Part shown: positions 6,155-14,805 of the stretch, in pieces
Numbering within the stretch: the stretch's first letter is position 1
Layout: every line of letters starts with the position of its first letter
DNA from: JANWHZ01 sp035758575
GTDB lineage: Bacteria > Patescibacteriota > Saccharimonadia > Saccharimonadales > UBA4665
Assembly (NCBI GenBank): GCA_035758575.1
Contig: DASTXH010000035.1
Span: forward strand, 1-29,276
Direction: 5' to 3'
Length of the DNA: 29,276 bases
Translations under genes and position numbers: made by a program
The notes under the pieces: generated by a model
What the model was told of the DNA's origin: nothing
Database searches by the model: none
The model's input: only the letters and a program-made list of their open reading frames with translations

Positions 6155-7111
6155 CTATGCGTCGCGTTTCAGCACCAACGCATAGGTCCCGCCCACCGCT
6201 ACCGCCGTCGCGGCAACATATATCCCGGCTTCAATCACCTGGAACTTCCAGTACCGGTCGGCCGGTTGATATACCGTCTTCCATTGATAGCCGTGTGCCG
6301 CCAGACACGTCACAAGCGTGCCGGTCTTACGATCGTCCTGCCTATCGACTCCGCCGCACTCAGGGGTCGGCTCTGCCAGATTTACTGGCTGGTCGTGCGA
6401 GTTTACTATATCATCGTGCAGAATCCATACTTGCCCGCTGGGGTCGCGACTGTTTTCGACCGAGGTACGTTGTATCGCAGGCGCCTGATATAGCGGCCGC
6501 AAGCCAAGCGCCATACCAATCTGTATCACCGCCAGCACGCCTAGCGTCACTGCCAGTGCCAGCATCACTTTCTTAAACCAGGCGCCAAACAAGGCGCCGA
6601 GGGCCACAGCAAAAACGCTGTACACCACCGGCATAAGGTTTGCACCATCAAACTCCACGGGTGAAAACTGTGACATGTGCAGTGCGTTGGGCGTACGGCC
6701 CCACCAGGTAGCAATAAGGCTGGTAGCCGCGCCGAATATGGCCGCCGACACAAGCATCCACACAATATTTGCGGTTAGCCATCGCCGGCGCGTCACACCT
6801 TGCGTCCATGCAAGCTTGTTTGTGCCTTCCTCGTACTCTTTAGCAATCAGTGGCGCGCCCCAAAACAGCCCTAGAAGGAACGGAATAGCCACTGGTACCA
6901 ACGCCATACCATCAAACAATGCACCATCACCCTGGAACAGTATGCTGCCGAGGTTGTCGCAAGTAGCCGTCAGCGAACAAGTCGTTAGCGCATGATGATA
7001 TACATCGGTGATATGTATTCCCACGGGGATCGCAACGGCTGCAAATACGGCCAACGCCAGTAGGGCAAAGCCAAACTGCTTGCGGTGCAATTGCCATAAA
7101 AGCCAGTTCAT
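6155..7111 (-). CDS. ABC-2 type transporter permease
   Basis: A 318-residue membrane protein with about six hydrophobic helices: near 15-35, 70-88, 112-130, 162-180, 183-202 and 293-312. Two large extracytoplasmic loops are predicted: one after the first helix containing two cysteines (C-S-L-T-A-T-C), and one at about 208-292 with two more. The motif K-E-Y-E-E-G-T-N-K-L-A-W-T-Q-G in the cytoplasmic loop after helix 2 is typical of ABC-2 permeases encoded beside GntR regulators in actinobacteria. The start ATGA overlaps the ATPase stop by 4 bases. The substrate is unknown. The GntR context suggests export of, or immunity to, an envelope-active compound, by analogy with YtrA-type loci. Confidence 0.85.
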   Translation of the reverse strand: MNWLLWQLHRKQFGFALLALAVFAAVAIPVGIHITDVYHHALTTCSLTATCDNLGSILFQGDGALFDGMALVPVAIPFLLGLFWGAPLIAKEYEEGTNKLAWTQGVTRRRWLTANIVWMLVSAAIFGAATSLIATWWGRTPNALHMSQFSPVEFDGANLMPVVYSVFAVALGALFGAWFKKVMLALAVTLGVLAVIQIGMALGLRPLYQAPAIQRTSVENSRDPSGQVWILHDDIVNSHDQPVNLAEPTPECGGVDRQDDRKTGTLVTCLAAHGYQWKTVYQPADRYWKFQVIEAGIYVAATAVAVGGTYALVLKRDA

Positions 7112-8010
7112 CGAGCCCCTCCTTTCATGATCATTTCACGTTCCAATTGTCCCTGCCCCATATACGCCAGGACGACTTCCTCAATATTCGGAACGTGCAC
7201 CTGCCAATGAGGGTCTTTGAAATGTGGCTGATGTAAACGCACCACCAGCGTAGATTGCCGCGCTGTATGCGTTGCCTGAATCACCGTATATGCGTCATTC
7301 GCTTCCTGGCGCCGTGAGCCGACTAGCAGGCGGTGTGTTTGCAGTACATGGTCGATGCTATCGCACAGCTGCGTTTTGGCTTCAGCCAAAATAATAACGT
7401 GGTCGGACACCCGCTCTAGGTCAGCTAGTAAATGCGACGACATTACGACCGTCAGCTTGCCCTCTGCTTCAGCAACCGCCTGGGCGAGTGAAGACAAAAA
7501 CTCCACGCGCGCTAGTGGGTCTAAAGCCGCTACCGGTTCGTCCAAGAGTAACAAGCGCGGGCGCTTTGCTAATGCCAGCGCCAACGCAACTTGCGCCCGC
7601 TGACCACCCGACAATTTGGCAACAGGCCGATCAAGCGGAATACGCAAATCGTTCAATCGTTTTGTAGCATAGCGAGCATCCCACCGTACGTTCAGTTTCG
7701 CACCCATAACAATATGGCGGGCGGCGCTAAATTGCCGGTACAGCGGCACTTCCTGTGCTAGATAGCCCACATCCGCCAAAAACTCCCCACCTTGCTGCGG
7801 TGTTTTACCAAGCACCATTCCGGTTCCAGTGCTGGGCATATTCAGCCCAACCAACAGCTTCAACAGCGTCGTCTTACCGGCGCCATTTGGCCCGACCAAC
7901 GCCGATATACTACCCTCCGGTACTGTAATAGAACAATCTCTCAGCGCCCAGAACGACCCATACTGCTTGCCAAGGCCATCGGTCTGAACGGCACTATGTA
8001 CTGTACCCAC
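7108..8010 (-). CDS. ABC transporter ATP-binding protein
   Basis: A 300-residue ATPase that energises the neighbouring permease. It has Walker A G-P-N-G-A-G-K-T-T at 40-48, signature L-S-G-G-Q at 133-137, Walker B L-L-L-L-D-E at 153-158, the D-loop just after and the switch histidine in S-S-H-L at 193. The C-terminal 90 residues are an accessory region common in antibiotic/ABC-2 ATPases. Translation starts at GTG 8010, which shares its G with the TAG stop of the GntR gene, so the two are translationally coupled. It overlaps the permease gene by 4 bases. Confidence 0.9.
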   Translation of the reverse strand: MGTVHSAVQTDGLGKQYGSFWALRDCSITVPEGSISALVGPNGAGKTTLLKLLVGLNMPSTGTGMVLGKTPQQGGEFLADVGYLAQEVPLYRQFSAARHIVMGAKLNVRWDARYATKRLNDLRIPLDRPVAKLSGGQRAQVALALALAKRPRLLLLDEPVAALDPLARVEFLSSLAQAVAEAEGKLTVVMSSHLLADLERVSDHVIILAEAKTQLCDSIDHVLQTHRLLVGSRRQEANDAYTVIQATHTARQSTLVVRLHQPHFKDPHWQVHVPNIEEVVLAYMGQGQLEREMIMKGGAR

Positions 8011-8390
8011 TACTTCTCCTTCCGCTGTACAACAGCCTGCAGCAACGCTTCTATCGCATCATCGTGCATACCCACACTTTTGGCGCGGCGTATCCAAGCC
8101 GCCAGGTCTGCCGCCAGCGCTGCCTGCTCGGCAGGCGGCGGTCCGGCCGGACGGCCCAGCACGATGGTACCAACGCCCGCGCGTGGGCTCACCAGCCCCT
8201 CGCGTTCCAGCTCGCGATATGCCTTGAATACCGTATTAGGGTTGATAGGCACATGCGCCACTACCTCCCGAACCGTCGGCAGCTTGTCGCCAGCCTGGAG
8301 CATGCCCACTTGCAAAGCGTGCCGAACCTGCTGCACTATTTGCAGGTAAGGCGGCACGCCGCTATGAGTATTGAGACGAAAATGTATCAC
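8010..8390 (-). CDS. GntR-family regulator, YtrA type
   Basis: A 126-residue regulator with an N-terminal winged helix-turn-helix (about 8-75, with P-P-Y-L-Q-I-V-Q-Q-V, G-D-K-L-P-T-V-R-E and N-P-N-T-V-F-K-A-Y-R-E-L-E, all GntR hallmarks) and a short C-terminal helical domain (about 85-120), the size and plan of the YtrA subfamily. It is first in the operon with an ABC ATPase and permease and very likely represses it. It starts at GTG 8390 with no Shine-Dalgarno visible. An inverted repeat between promoter and start (8396-8425) is the likely binding site. Confidence 0.9.
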   Translation of the reverse strand: MIHFRLNTHSGVPPYLQIVQQVRHALQVGMLQAGDKLPTVREVVAHVPINPNTVFKAYRELEREGLVSPRAGVGTIVLGRPAGPPPAEQAALAADLAAWIRRAKSVGMHDDAIEALLQAVVQRKEK

Positions 8391-8395
8391 GTTAC

Positions 8396-8448
8396 TACTA
8401 TTTTACTAGTTACATAGTAAAAGTATACCTATGTGTGACCTGTGTCAA
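8396..8448 (-). promoter_or_regulatory. Promoter and probable GntR operator
   Basis: On the minus strand TTGACA (8448-8443) is followed after 15 bases by TATACT (8427-8422). Overlapping and following the -10 is an inverted repeat: 8396-8408 (TACTATTTTACTA) and 8415-8425 (TAGTAAAAGTA) around six bases. Binding there would block initiation, as expected for autoregulation. The -35 overlaps the TGA stop of the upstream gene. Confidence 0.6.
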
Positions 8449-9419
8449 GCTAATCTAGAAGGATTCTTTGTCACCTTCTCGGCCGGCACAGGAGTAACCG
8501 AACGGCGCATTAGCCGCGAAATAATCGCGCTTACTAGCGCGGCAACAATGCACACTGCCCCAACCGCCAGACTCAGCAGCATAAGGTTACGGACAATCTG
8601 TTCGATTATCGCCTTTATCGCCACTTCGGTTGTGGCGTCTACGCGCGAGATGGTCACCAGCCACGGCAACGCCAGCAGCAAACCTTGCAGCAGTGCCAGG
8701 ACGCCGCCGGTCATTAGAACGCGCCGGATTGTCTTACCATGGTTCACCGACAGCAACGCTGCTACCGCAAACATCGCCACCGCTCCGGCAATAACAGCAA
8801 TCGTCCATGTTTCGAACTGCCGATAGTACCGGTAGATATTGGCAAACGCCTTACTCGGCACCGTAACCTTACCGAGATCAGCCGGGATGTTTGCCTGGGC
8901 GATAACCGGGCCCAACTCGGTCGTCCGCAGCTGAGTCACAACCCCGGCGACAGCAGGCGAAAGGTCCAGCACCATGTCCTGCTTGTTGCCGCTGTTCAGC
9001 TGGCTCATAAGCGTCTGGTGCGCAGTGGTAAGCGTATTCGTCCACAGCGCGGCGAAGCCTGGGGCCTGCACCACTTGCAACACTTGCGCCTCCAACGCAG
9101 GCTCCAGCGCCGCCTGCAATTGCGGACCCGCAAGCCCAGTCAGCGCCGGGCGCACAGCAGCCGGCAACGTAGCAGCGACCTGCTCGGGCGGATTGCCGTT
9201 CAGCATCGCCTCGGCCACGGTCTTGGCGACAAATTTTTGTATTGCCGGCTTCGTTGCCAGCGGTGCCACCGTCCGCACGAAGGTGGGGGTATCGGTAAGC
9301 GTGCGGTTGAGCCACACAGCAGTAATACTCGTTAATAATAAATACACCGCAAACGTGCCAGCCAGACCGGCAAAAAATGTGCGCATTCCATGTGAGGATG
9401 AGTTTGTGTTTATAAGCAT
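8445..9419 (-). CDS. Four-TM membrane protein with large external domain
   Basis: 324 residues. A hydrophobic helix at about 13-36 is followed by W-L-N-R-T-L-T-D-T-P-T-F-V-R-T-V-A-P-L-A, a motif I recall from actinobacterial integral membrane proteins of unknown function. An alanine-rich external domain of about 165 residues follows, then three helices at about 205-223, 235-255 and 280-308, and a basic C-terminal tail. The gene is downstream of the sigma factor gene, separated by about 40 bases. TTTAAT lies 6 bases before the ATG and TTGACA at 9447-9442, but their spacing does not suit one promoter. Function unknown. Confidence 0.7.
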   Translation of the reverse strand: MLINTNSSSHGMRTFFAGLAGTFAVYLLLTSITAVWLNRTLTDTPTFVRTVAPLATKPAIQKFVAKTVAEAMLNGNPPEQVAATLPAAVRPALTGLAGPQLQAALEPALEAQVLQVVQAPGFAALWTNTLTTAHQTLMSQLNSGNKQDMVLDLSPAVAGVVTQLRTTELGPVIAQANIPADLGKVTVPSKAFANIYRYYRQFETWTIAVIAGAVAMFAVAALLSVNHGKTIRRVLMTGGVLALLQGLLLALPWLVTISRVDATTEVAIKAIIEQIVRNLMLLSLAVGAVCIVAALVSAIISRLMRRSVTPVPAEKVTKNPSRLA

Positions 9420-9462
9420 AAGCCTATTAAACCACCTATGCTGTCAAAAGCGCAACAACACG

Positions 9463-10527
9463 CTAGCTCACAAAATCGCGTAGCTCCCCACTTGACTCGG
9501 GTGCACGCAGCTTCAACATAGCCCCGACCTCTATCTGCCGGACGCGCTCACGCGTGATACCCAGCTTTTTGCCTGCTTGCTCAAGCGTATGCTCCTCCGT
9601 GTCGCCTAAGCCAAACCGAAGCCCTATAACTATGCGTTCCCGCACACTAAGTACTCCCAGGCATCGTTCTATCTGCTCCAATAGGGCTTGTCGCTCTGCC
9701 GCCACCACCTGGCCGGGCGAGCGGTCCGCTAACCGGTCGCCGAGCGTGCTTTCGTCTTCGTCGTCGCCCCAGGGCTGGTCGAGCGAGGCGACCTGCTCCG
9801 TATCCTGCGCGGCCTGCAGCAGTTCGCTCAGTGGTCCCAGCGCTGCATCTATCTGCGCAGCGCTCGGCTCATAGCCGTTTTCAGCATAAAACTCTTGTAT
9901 GAATCTGCGTTCGTCACGCTTTCGTTTCGCAAGCCCCTCTACCGTATGCACGGGCGCCCTGACAACTCTTCCCTGTTCAGCAATTGCCCTGGTTACTGCC
10001 TGCCTGATCCACCACGTAGCATAGGTGCTAAACTTGAAGCCTCGCGTATAGTCAAACTTAGCCTGGGCGCGCATGAGGCCAATATTGCCCTCGCTTATCA
10101 TGTCTTCGAGTGAAAGCCCACGACCAACGTATTTCTTTGCTATGCTCACGACCAAACGCAAGTTGGCTTCTATCAGCTGATCCCGGGCATCGGCGTCGCC
10201 GCCTGCAGCACGTTCTGCTAGGTATATCTCCTTCGCTTTGGTAAGCAGCTTAACTCGGCTGATCTCTTGAAGATAAACCCTTACCGAGTCAGAGCTATAG
10301 TAAACGGACTGCTTGGCAGTATCTTCACCCCCAGAATCTTCCTCATCGCCTTGCTCCATATATGCCTCTTCGTCACTCGTAATTTGATCGAGCCGCCGCT
10401 CGGTCGCAAGCGCATCAAAAGTGCTTGCCGGCTCCTCACCTGCATTGCCGTTTGCCTGAAGCTTGTCACGATAAAACGCAGCATCAACTGTTGGAGGCCT
10501 GCGCCTTATATCATCTGCATGTTCCAT
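9463..10527 (-). CDS. RNA polymerase sigma-70 family factor, RpoD-like
   Basis: 354 residues. An acidic N-terminal stretch of about 75 residues precedes region 1.2 (D-S-V-R-V-Y-L-Q-E-I, about 80-108), region 2 (about 115-187, with K-F-S-T-Y-A-T-W-W-I-R-Q-A, the promoter-melting and -10-reading helix), region 3 (about 190-270) and region 4 (about 285-345, with the helix-turn-helix I-T-R-E-R-V-R-Q-I-E). All core regions of a group 1/2 factor are present and the long non-conserved region is short. It may be the primary sigma factor or a close paralog; only the genome can tell. ATG 10527 follows TAGAAT by 9 bases, so the mRNA is probably leaderless. Confidence 0.9.
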   Translation of the reverse strand: MEHADDIRRRPPTVDAAFYRDKLQANGNAGEEPASTFDALATERRLDQITSDEEAYMEQGDEEDSGGEDTAKQSVYYSSDSVRVYLQEISRVKLLTKAKEIYLAERAAGGDADARDQLIEANLRLVVSIAKKYVGRGLSLEDMISEGNIGLMRAQAKFDYTRGFKFSTYATWWIRQAVTRAIAEQGRVVRAPVHTVEGLAKRKRDERRFIQEFYAENGYEPSAAQIDAALGPLSELLQAAQDTEQVASLDQPWGDDEDESTLGDRLADRSPGQVVAAERQALLEQIERCLGVLSVRERIVIGLRFGLGDTEEHTLEQAGKKLGITRERVRQIEVGAMLKLRAPESSGELRDFVS

Positions 10528-10536
10528 AATGATACT

Positions 10537-10564
10537 ATTCTACATCTATGTGTAGTCTACGCAA
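10537..10564 (-). promoter_or_regulatory. Sigma factor gene promoter
   Basis: TTGCGT (10564-10559), 16-base spacer, TAGAAT (10542-10537) on the minus strand, 9 bases from the ATG. The same -35 hexamer occurs in the promoter at 14806-14835. Confidence 0.45.
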
Positions 10565-10628
10565 CTTTGTTGTCCTAGTTGCTCGGTATACTATACTAAA
10601 CTCAAGCATACCCTGTTATGGACAAGTA

Positions 10629-12395
10629 TCAGGCCGCTATACCACCGAAAGGGGATACTACCAAGCGACGCGTTAGCCAAAACAGAGCCCGTGCCAGGAC
10701 GGTTTTGCGTACGTCAGTGTCGTCACTCGTGATTATACCGCCGAAGCTCCATGGCCCGACGGTAGGAGCAAATTCTTTACGGGTTTCGTGGTGGCTGAGC
10801 CGGCACAGGTATTCTATCATCTCAAGTAGCGACTGCACCCCATATTGTTCGGCAAATGCGGCAAGCACTTCCTGCGGCTGTTCATATCCCAAAACGCTCA
10901 TTAGCTTTACTAGCTCACTGACCAAACGCGGCGACAAACGGTCTGCAAGCTGGGGCTCATCTGCATGTTCAGCATATGCATTCCTCAAGTTAGCGACAGC
11001 TTCTATTAGTTCCTGGGCCGCCGGATGTTCCTGCACGTTTGCCCCTATATTGTCGCCTGCATCTTCAGCCTTCAGAAATCGGGCGACATGTGCAAACGCC
11101 ACCTCCAAAGGCTGATCCTGCATAGACGTGCCGATCTCTAAACGAACACCGCCCGACGGCGCAGTCACCGGTTCGCTGCTGCGGGCGCTTTCGGGAGTAC
11201 TAGCCGTCGCCCTGCGGATTGGAATAATATCTTCGGGTCGTAGTTCTACCGGGTCAGACGCGACCACATCTTCTTGTAGCTCACCTGCCGCCAGTAGGCG
11301 CTCTGTCCCTTGTACTAGCGCCAACCCGGAGCCCTCCTCAACTTCCGTAAGAGCCTCTGTCAAAGCGACAAGCCGCTGCTGCAACTCTATAACTTCACTT
11401 GCGAATATTTCTTCTGCTGGCTGTTCCGTCGTGGATTCTACTACTTCCAGATTAGACTGCTCCAGATCATTCACTGCAGACACTTCGGCATCCTCGGATA
11501 CACCTTCAGCCACATCTAATGCATACAATTCAGCAATCTCCGTACGCAACTCCGAGAAGTCTACGACCTCGACATTTTTGTGCGTAACCATTGGCTGCTC
11601 CACAAAATCGGCTGCTGGCATGGCCGGCCGTTCAACAAGTGCTTGCGGCCCAACCACAAACTGGTCAGCCTGCTGCATGGCATACTCGGCGGCCACTTGT
11701 GGCAATTGCAAAACATTAGGCGCCTCGGCAATACTAGGCAGCCCTGGATGCGCCGCCCGATCCACCGCCGGCTCACTTTGTGCTGGTTCGCGCAGCTCCT
11801 GCTTATGTCCAAACACTGTGGTGGTGACCATCGCATCCATGACGGGGCGCGCCACTGCCTCAATTCGATGGCGAACCTGGCTTTCAATATGATTCCCGAT
11901 GCTCGCCGTCGCTTCGTTCCTCACAACAGCATTGACCGCACCCGCTTCTTGCTTTGCTGCAGATACAGGCACGACGGCATTATCCTCAGATGCGCCCACC
12001 TCCTGGCCATCGTTAGCTGCGGAAGAGACCCTCTCGCTCTTCTCCGATGACTTAGCTATGCTTGGCCGTTCTGCTGGTGAAGCTTTATCCGCTGCCTTAG
12101 CCGCATGCAAAGCCTCTCGCTTTTCCCGACCACGCTGCATCATGCGTGCAGCGATATCCTCATTTTCTAACGTATAGCGCACGGCCTCAAGCGGCATATT
12201 CGCAAATGCCGGACACCCACCATTGGCAATATCTGTAATAGTACCCGAATATACTCGGTCACCATGAACGCGTGTATAGACTTTCGTGAGATCGATCTCG
12301 GCAATCTCTGCACCGCCCGCAACCAAATGCGATTGAGTCTCAAGCTCTCCGGCAACATCCGCCGGAGCAATTGGCGCTTGAAGCGCTTCCGACAC
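10629..12395 (-). CDS. Large acidic low-complexity protein, unknown function
   Basis: 588 residues, no membrane segment. The N-terminal about 80 residues contain G-D-R-V-Y-S-G-T, similar to G-R-R-V-Y-N-G-T in the protein encoded just upstream. About residues 90-420 are low-complexity (A, E, S, V, Q-rich), probably disordered. The C-terminal about 170 residues look folded and helical, with A-A-Q-E-L-I-E-A-V, L-V-S-E-L-V-K-L-M-S-V-L-G and W-S-F-G-G-I-I. It starts at GTG 12395 behind a G-rich ribosome site (AGGGGTGGG), 28 bases after the 113-aa gene, so they are co-transcribed. The sigma factor gene follows about 100 bases later behind its own promoter. The role is unknown. Confidence 0.8.
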   Translation of the reverse strand: MSEALQAPIAPADVAGELETQSHLVAGGAEIAEIDLTKVYTRVHGDRVYSGTITDIANGGCPAFANMPLEAVRYTLENEDIAARMMQRGREKREALHAAKAADKASPAERPSIAKSSEKSERVSSAANDGQEVGASEDNAVVPVSAAKQEAGAVNAVVRNEATASIGNHIESQVRHRIEAVARPVMDAMVTTTVFGHKQELREPAQSEPAVDRAAHPGLPSIAEAPNVLQLPQVAAEYAMQQADQFVVGPQALVERPAMPAADFVEQPMVTHKNVEVVDFSELRTEIAELYALDVAEGVSEDAEVSAVNDLEQSNLEVVESTTEQPAEEIFASEVIELQQRLVALTEALTEVEEGSGLALVQGTERLLAAGELQEDVVASDPVELRPEDIIPIRRATASTPESARSSEPVTAPSGGVRLEIGTSMQDQPLEVAFAHVARFLKAEDAGDNIGANVQEHPAAQELIEAVANLRNAYAEHADEPQLADRLSPRLVSELVKLMSVLGYEQPQEVLAAFAEQYGVQSLLEMIEYLCRLSHHETRKEFAPTVGPWSFGGIITSDDTDVRKTVLARALFWLTRRLVVSPFGGIAA

Positions 12396-12423
12396 CTAAC
12401 CCACCCCTACCGCAACCGACTAG

Positions 12424-12765
12424 TTATGCTTTCGCCGGTGCTATAAAAAAAGGATCAATCATACGAACTAAATAGTCACTCGACTGGGCGTATCCATCTT
12501 CGGTTGGCTCCATACCTGCAAAACCCTGCAGCATATCCTCAGTGGCCTGCCTATGCGGCGAGCCTGGTGGGTAGGCATCTAAAAAATTCCGGCCGCACAC
12601 TAATTCCGTACCATTATATACGCGTCGGCCACCAATCTGGACGGGCATAGGTATATAATGCGACCTACCGATCTTCGTTAGCACTTCTTCTTCTAGCCGC
12701 TGTTCAACAACTTCGGCAGAGCCTAACGTTTCATTATGTGCTAAGTTTGCGTTGTATTCTCCCAT
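12424..12765 (-). CDS. Small protein sharing a motif with the 588-aa neighbour
   Basis: 113 residues, start ATG 12765 with GGAGGG about 10 bases upstream. The central part Q-I-G-G-R-R-V-Y-N-G-T followed by P-P-G-S-P-H-R-Q-A-T-E-D resembles residues about 45-75 of the downstream protein (G-D-R-V-Y-S-G-T, then M-P-L-E-A-V-R-Y-T-L-E), so both may carry one small domain of roughly 60 residues. There is no signal or TM segment. It is first in a two-gene operon. The family is not recognised. Confidence 0.7.
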   Translation of the reverse strand: MGEYNANLAHNETLGSAEVVEQRLEEEVLTKIGRSHYIPMPVQIGGRRVYNGTELVCGRNFLDAYPPGSPHRQATEDMLQGFAGMEPTEDGYAQSSDYLVRMIDPFFIAPAKA

Positions 12766-12849
12766 GACGATGGTACCCTCCTGTGCGTTTAATTATTTCA
12801 CATCACACATGAAGATGCACTGAATTTATCTGCAGAATAAGAATAATTA

Positions 12850-13458
12850 CTACGCGAACGAACCGGTGACAACATCACCAGCGCGCTGGTAAGAGGCAAC
12901 TATGACGCCGCTGGGAGATGTCGTACAGTCCAGCAATTTGAACGCGGCAGGAATAGTACCTTCACCAAACAGACGCTTGCCGTGACCCAGTGTTACCGGA
13001 AAAATCTTCAGCCACAGTTCGTCTACCAGGTCGTGTTTCAGCAGCGTCTGAATGAGGTTACTGCTGCCATGCACCTGCAGCACCGGCCCCTCCTCTGCCT
13101 TCAGGGCACGTAACCCCGCAGCCACATCGCCCGTTATAAGGGTCGAGCCCTTCCACGCCAGCTCCGCAGGTTCAGCCGACACTACATACTTGTGCGCGTT
13201 GTTGATAACTGTTGCCGTAGGGTCGGTTTCTGGCTGCTTGGGCCAATGCGCCGCAAAGATATCGTACGTCTTTTTGCCCAACAACAGATCGAACGGCGGC
13301 GCCATCTGGTCGCCCATTACTTTGCCTAGCATTTCATCAAAATAAGGGAACGTCCAGCCGCCGTAGGTAAAGCCACCCTCGCGGTCTTCGTCCGGCCCGC
13401 CCGGAGCCTGCATTACCCCATCGAGCGACATAAACGTCAGTACCGTAATTTTCCTCAT
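12850..13458 (-). CDS. RibD C-terminal/dihydrofolate-reductase-like protein
   Basis: 202 residues of the DHFR-like fold found in the RibD C-terminal domain and the YyaP/YwjB group of stand-alone reductases. The first strand I-T-V-L-T-F-M-S-L-D-G-V-M-Q-A-P-G-G, the D-L-L-L-G-K-K-T-Y-D strand, and L-Q-V-H-G-S-S-N-L-I-Q-T-L plus D-E-L-W-L-K-I-F-P-V-T-L-G are family hallmarks. An NAD(P)H-dependent reductase role is likely; the substrate is unknown. ATG 13458 follows a promoter (TTGAGC-17-TACCAT) by 6 bases, so it is probably leaderless. Confidence 0.88.
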   Translation of the reverse strand: MRKITVLTFMSLDGVMQAPGGPDEDREGGFTYGGWTFPYFDEMLGKVMGDQMAPPFDLLLGKKTYDIFAAHWPKQPETDPTATVINNAHKYVVSAEPAELAWKGSTLITGDVAAGLRALKAEEGPVLQVHGSSNLIQTLLKHDLVDELWLKIFPVTLGHGKRLFGEGTIPAAFKLLDCTTSPSGVIVASYQRAGDVVTGSFA

Positions 13459-13464
13459 ACTTCT

Positions 13465-13493
13465 ATGGTACCGGCTTACGCCAAAACGCTCAA
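13465..13493 (-). promoter_or_regulatory. Promoter of the RibD-like gene
   Basis: TTGAGC (13493-13488), 17-base spacer, TACCAT (13470-13465) on the minus strand, 6 bases before ATG 13458. It starts immediately after the Nudix gene stop. Confidence 0.5.
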
Positions 13494-13494
13494 G

Positions 13495-14010
13495 CTAAGA
13501 AACCGCTTGACGTGCCGCAGTTTGCAGAAATAACAAATCGCGTGCACGCACTAACCTACCGTCAAACGCTTCGGGGCTGGCAGCCTCCATAAGGACGATA
13601 GCGGCTTGCAGACTCGGCATCCACACCGTTTCATAGCCCTCGTCCCTTTCAAAGTCGGTCAAATCCATAGCAGCGCCGTCGCCAATTTTGCGCGCCATAA
13701 AGCAATAGTCGATCTGCCGCTGCTTCCAGCGGTCAAAATATACTTCTATAATCCCCACCGGCCGCAACAGCTCAATGTGGCAGCCCATTTCCTCCTGCAC
13801 TTCCCGCGCCAGGCCGGCCTCCATATCGTCGTCGTCCAAGCCGCCACCCGGCAGCATGTAGTAACCAGACGCCTTAACATGAATAAGCGCCACGCGATCG
13901 CCATCAAAAATAACCGCCCGACCGGCAGTGCGTCCTTTATAGACCGTACCGTTTGGCACTTCAGCCAAGCAGCCTACGTCAGCGGATCGCAATACCCCAA
14001 GATGTTCCAT
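13495..14010 (-). CDS. Nudix hydrolase
   Basis: 171 residues with a Nudix box at about 51-73: G-G-G-L-D-D-D-D-M-E-A-G-L-A-R-E-V-Q-E-E-M-G. The R-E-V-Q-E-E-M-G metal-binding core is intact; the first glutamate of the classic pattern is aspartate. Nudix enzymes hydrolyse nucleoside diphosphates linked to another group; the substrate cannot be read from sequence. The ATG at 14010 is 6 bases after an extended -10 (TGC TATGAT, 14017-14025), again leaderless. It is followed by, but promoter-separated from, the RibD-like gene. Confidence 0.9.
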   Translation of the reverse strand: MEHLGVLRSADVGCLAEVPNGTVYKGRTAGRAVIFDGDRVALIHVKASGYYMLPGGGLDDDDMEAGLAREVQEEMGCHIELLRPVGIIEVYFDRWKQRQIDYCFMARKIGDGAAMDLTDFERDEGYETVWMPSLQAAIVLMEAASPEAFDGRLVRARDLLFLQTAARQAVS

Positions 14011-14016
14011 GCGCTC

Positions 14017-14025
14017 ATCATAGCA
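14017..14025 (-). promoter_or_regulatory. Extended -10 promoter of the Nudix gene
   Basis: TGC TATGAT on the minus strand, ending 6 bases before ATG 14010. Confidence 0.5.
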
Positions 14026-14032
14026 AAGCGAC

Positions 14033-14797
14033 CTACACTTTTGTAGTCGACGCCGGAAGCGGCGGATCAGATACGCGGGGATTGCTGCCGAGATTCAGTG
14101 ACTGGTCCGCCTTTAATTCCTCAATCAATGCAGCGCCACTTGTCTGATAGTCTGCCGCCGACAGCACTAAGGCGCGATATACTGGCTCGCCGCTTCCTTG
14201 CGGGTCCAAACAGTACACCGGTTGGTTGCAGGAGGCACCGGCCTCAACCGTAGACACGTCACCATCAATCACTATAGTCAGGATCTGGCCCGTATAGCCC
14301 TCGCTTGAGTAGTTGTAAAAAGGCGAGTCAGTCGTCACCCTATTCTCAAGCGTGGGCTCATCACCGTCTAGTCGTCCATATTGCACCGTGTTGCCACCAA
14401 CAGCTAAAAAGAGCACATCGCCCTTATGTAGCGCCTCAATTTGTTGACCGCTCGAACCCTGCGGCGCTATAATCCACCCCGTTGATCCATCCCGCAATGC
14501 TACAGATTTGCTGATAACATCCATCGGCTTAGCCTTACCACTTACCGTTTCGGGCTGCGAGACTGCCGCTGTTGCCGTACTTACAGCGTCACAATTCTCA
14601 CAATGTGAAAAATCGCGCAAAGAGGCGACATAGTTAACTGCGGAAACGACACCTGCTCCTGCGCCCACGACTCCCGCAATCTTGAGTACGCAGCCTGCAT
14701 TACGCAAAAAACGTCGACGCGTCATGTTTCTCTCGTTGTGATCGTGAAGGGGTACGGGTGGTTGGGTAGGACGGGCTTCGTGTGAATATCTAGTCAT
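14033..14797 (-). CDS. Tat-exported protein, unknown function
   Basis: 254 residues with a twin-arginine export signal: T-R-R-R-F-L-R at about 26-32 followed by a hydrophobic A/G/V stretch to about 55. This predicts export of a folded protein through the Tat system, anchored or cleaved. A H-C-E-N-C-D cysteine pair sits just outside the membrane at about 66-70 and two more cysteines occur late (about 195 and 202). The mature part is predicted beta-rich, with S-T-G-W-I-I-A-P-Q-G and D-V-L-F-L-A-V-G-G-N segments. ATG 14797 is taken because TATAGT ends 8 bases upstream; ATG 14725, directly at the Tat motif, is the alternative. No family is recognised. Confidence 0.78.
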   Translation of the reverse strand: MTRYSHEARPTQPPVPLHDHNERNMTRRRFLRNAGCVLKIAGVVGAGAGVVSAVNYVASLRDFSHCENCDAVSTATAAVSQPETVSGKAKPMDVISKSVALRDGSTGWIIAPQGSSGQQIEALHKGDVLFLAVGGNTVQYGRLDGDEPTLENRVTTDSPFYNYSSEGYTGQILTIVIDGDVSTVEAGASCNQPVYCLDPQGSGEPVYRALVLSAADYQTSGAALIEELKADQSLNLGSNPRVSDPPLPASTTKV

Positions 14798-14805
14798 GAC
14801 AACAC

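Noticed and set aside
8739..9335. 198-codon plus-strand frame
   Set aside because: Antisense to the four-TM membrane protein; arginine/glutamine-rich shadow without signals.
11128..11892. 254-codon plus-strand frame
   Set aside because: Serine/threonine/cysteine-rich antisense shadow of the 588-aa gene's low-complexity region.
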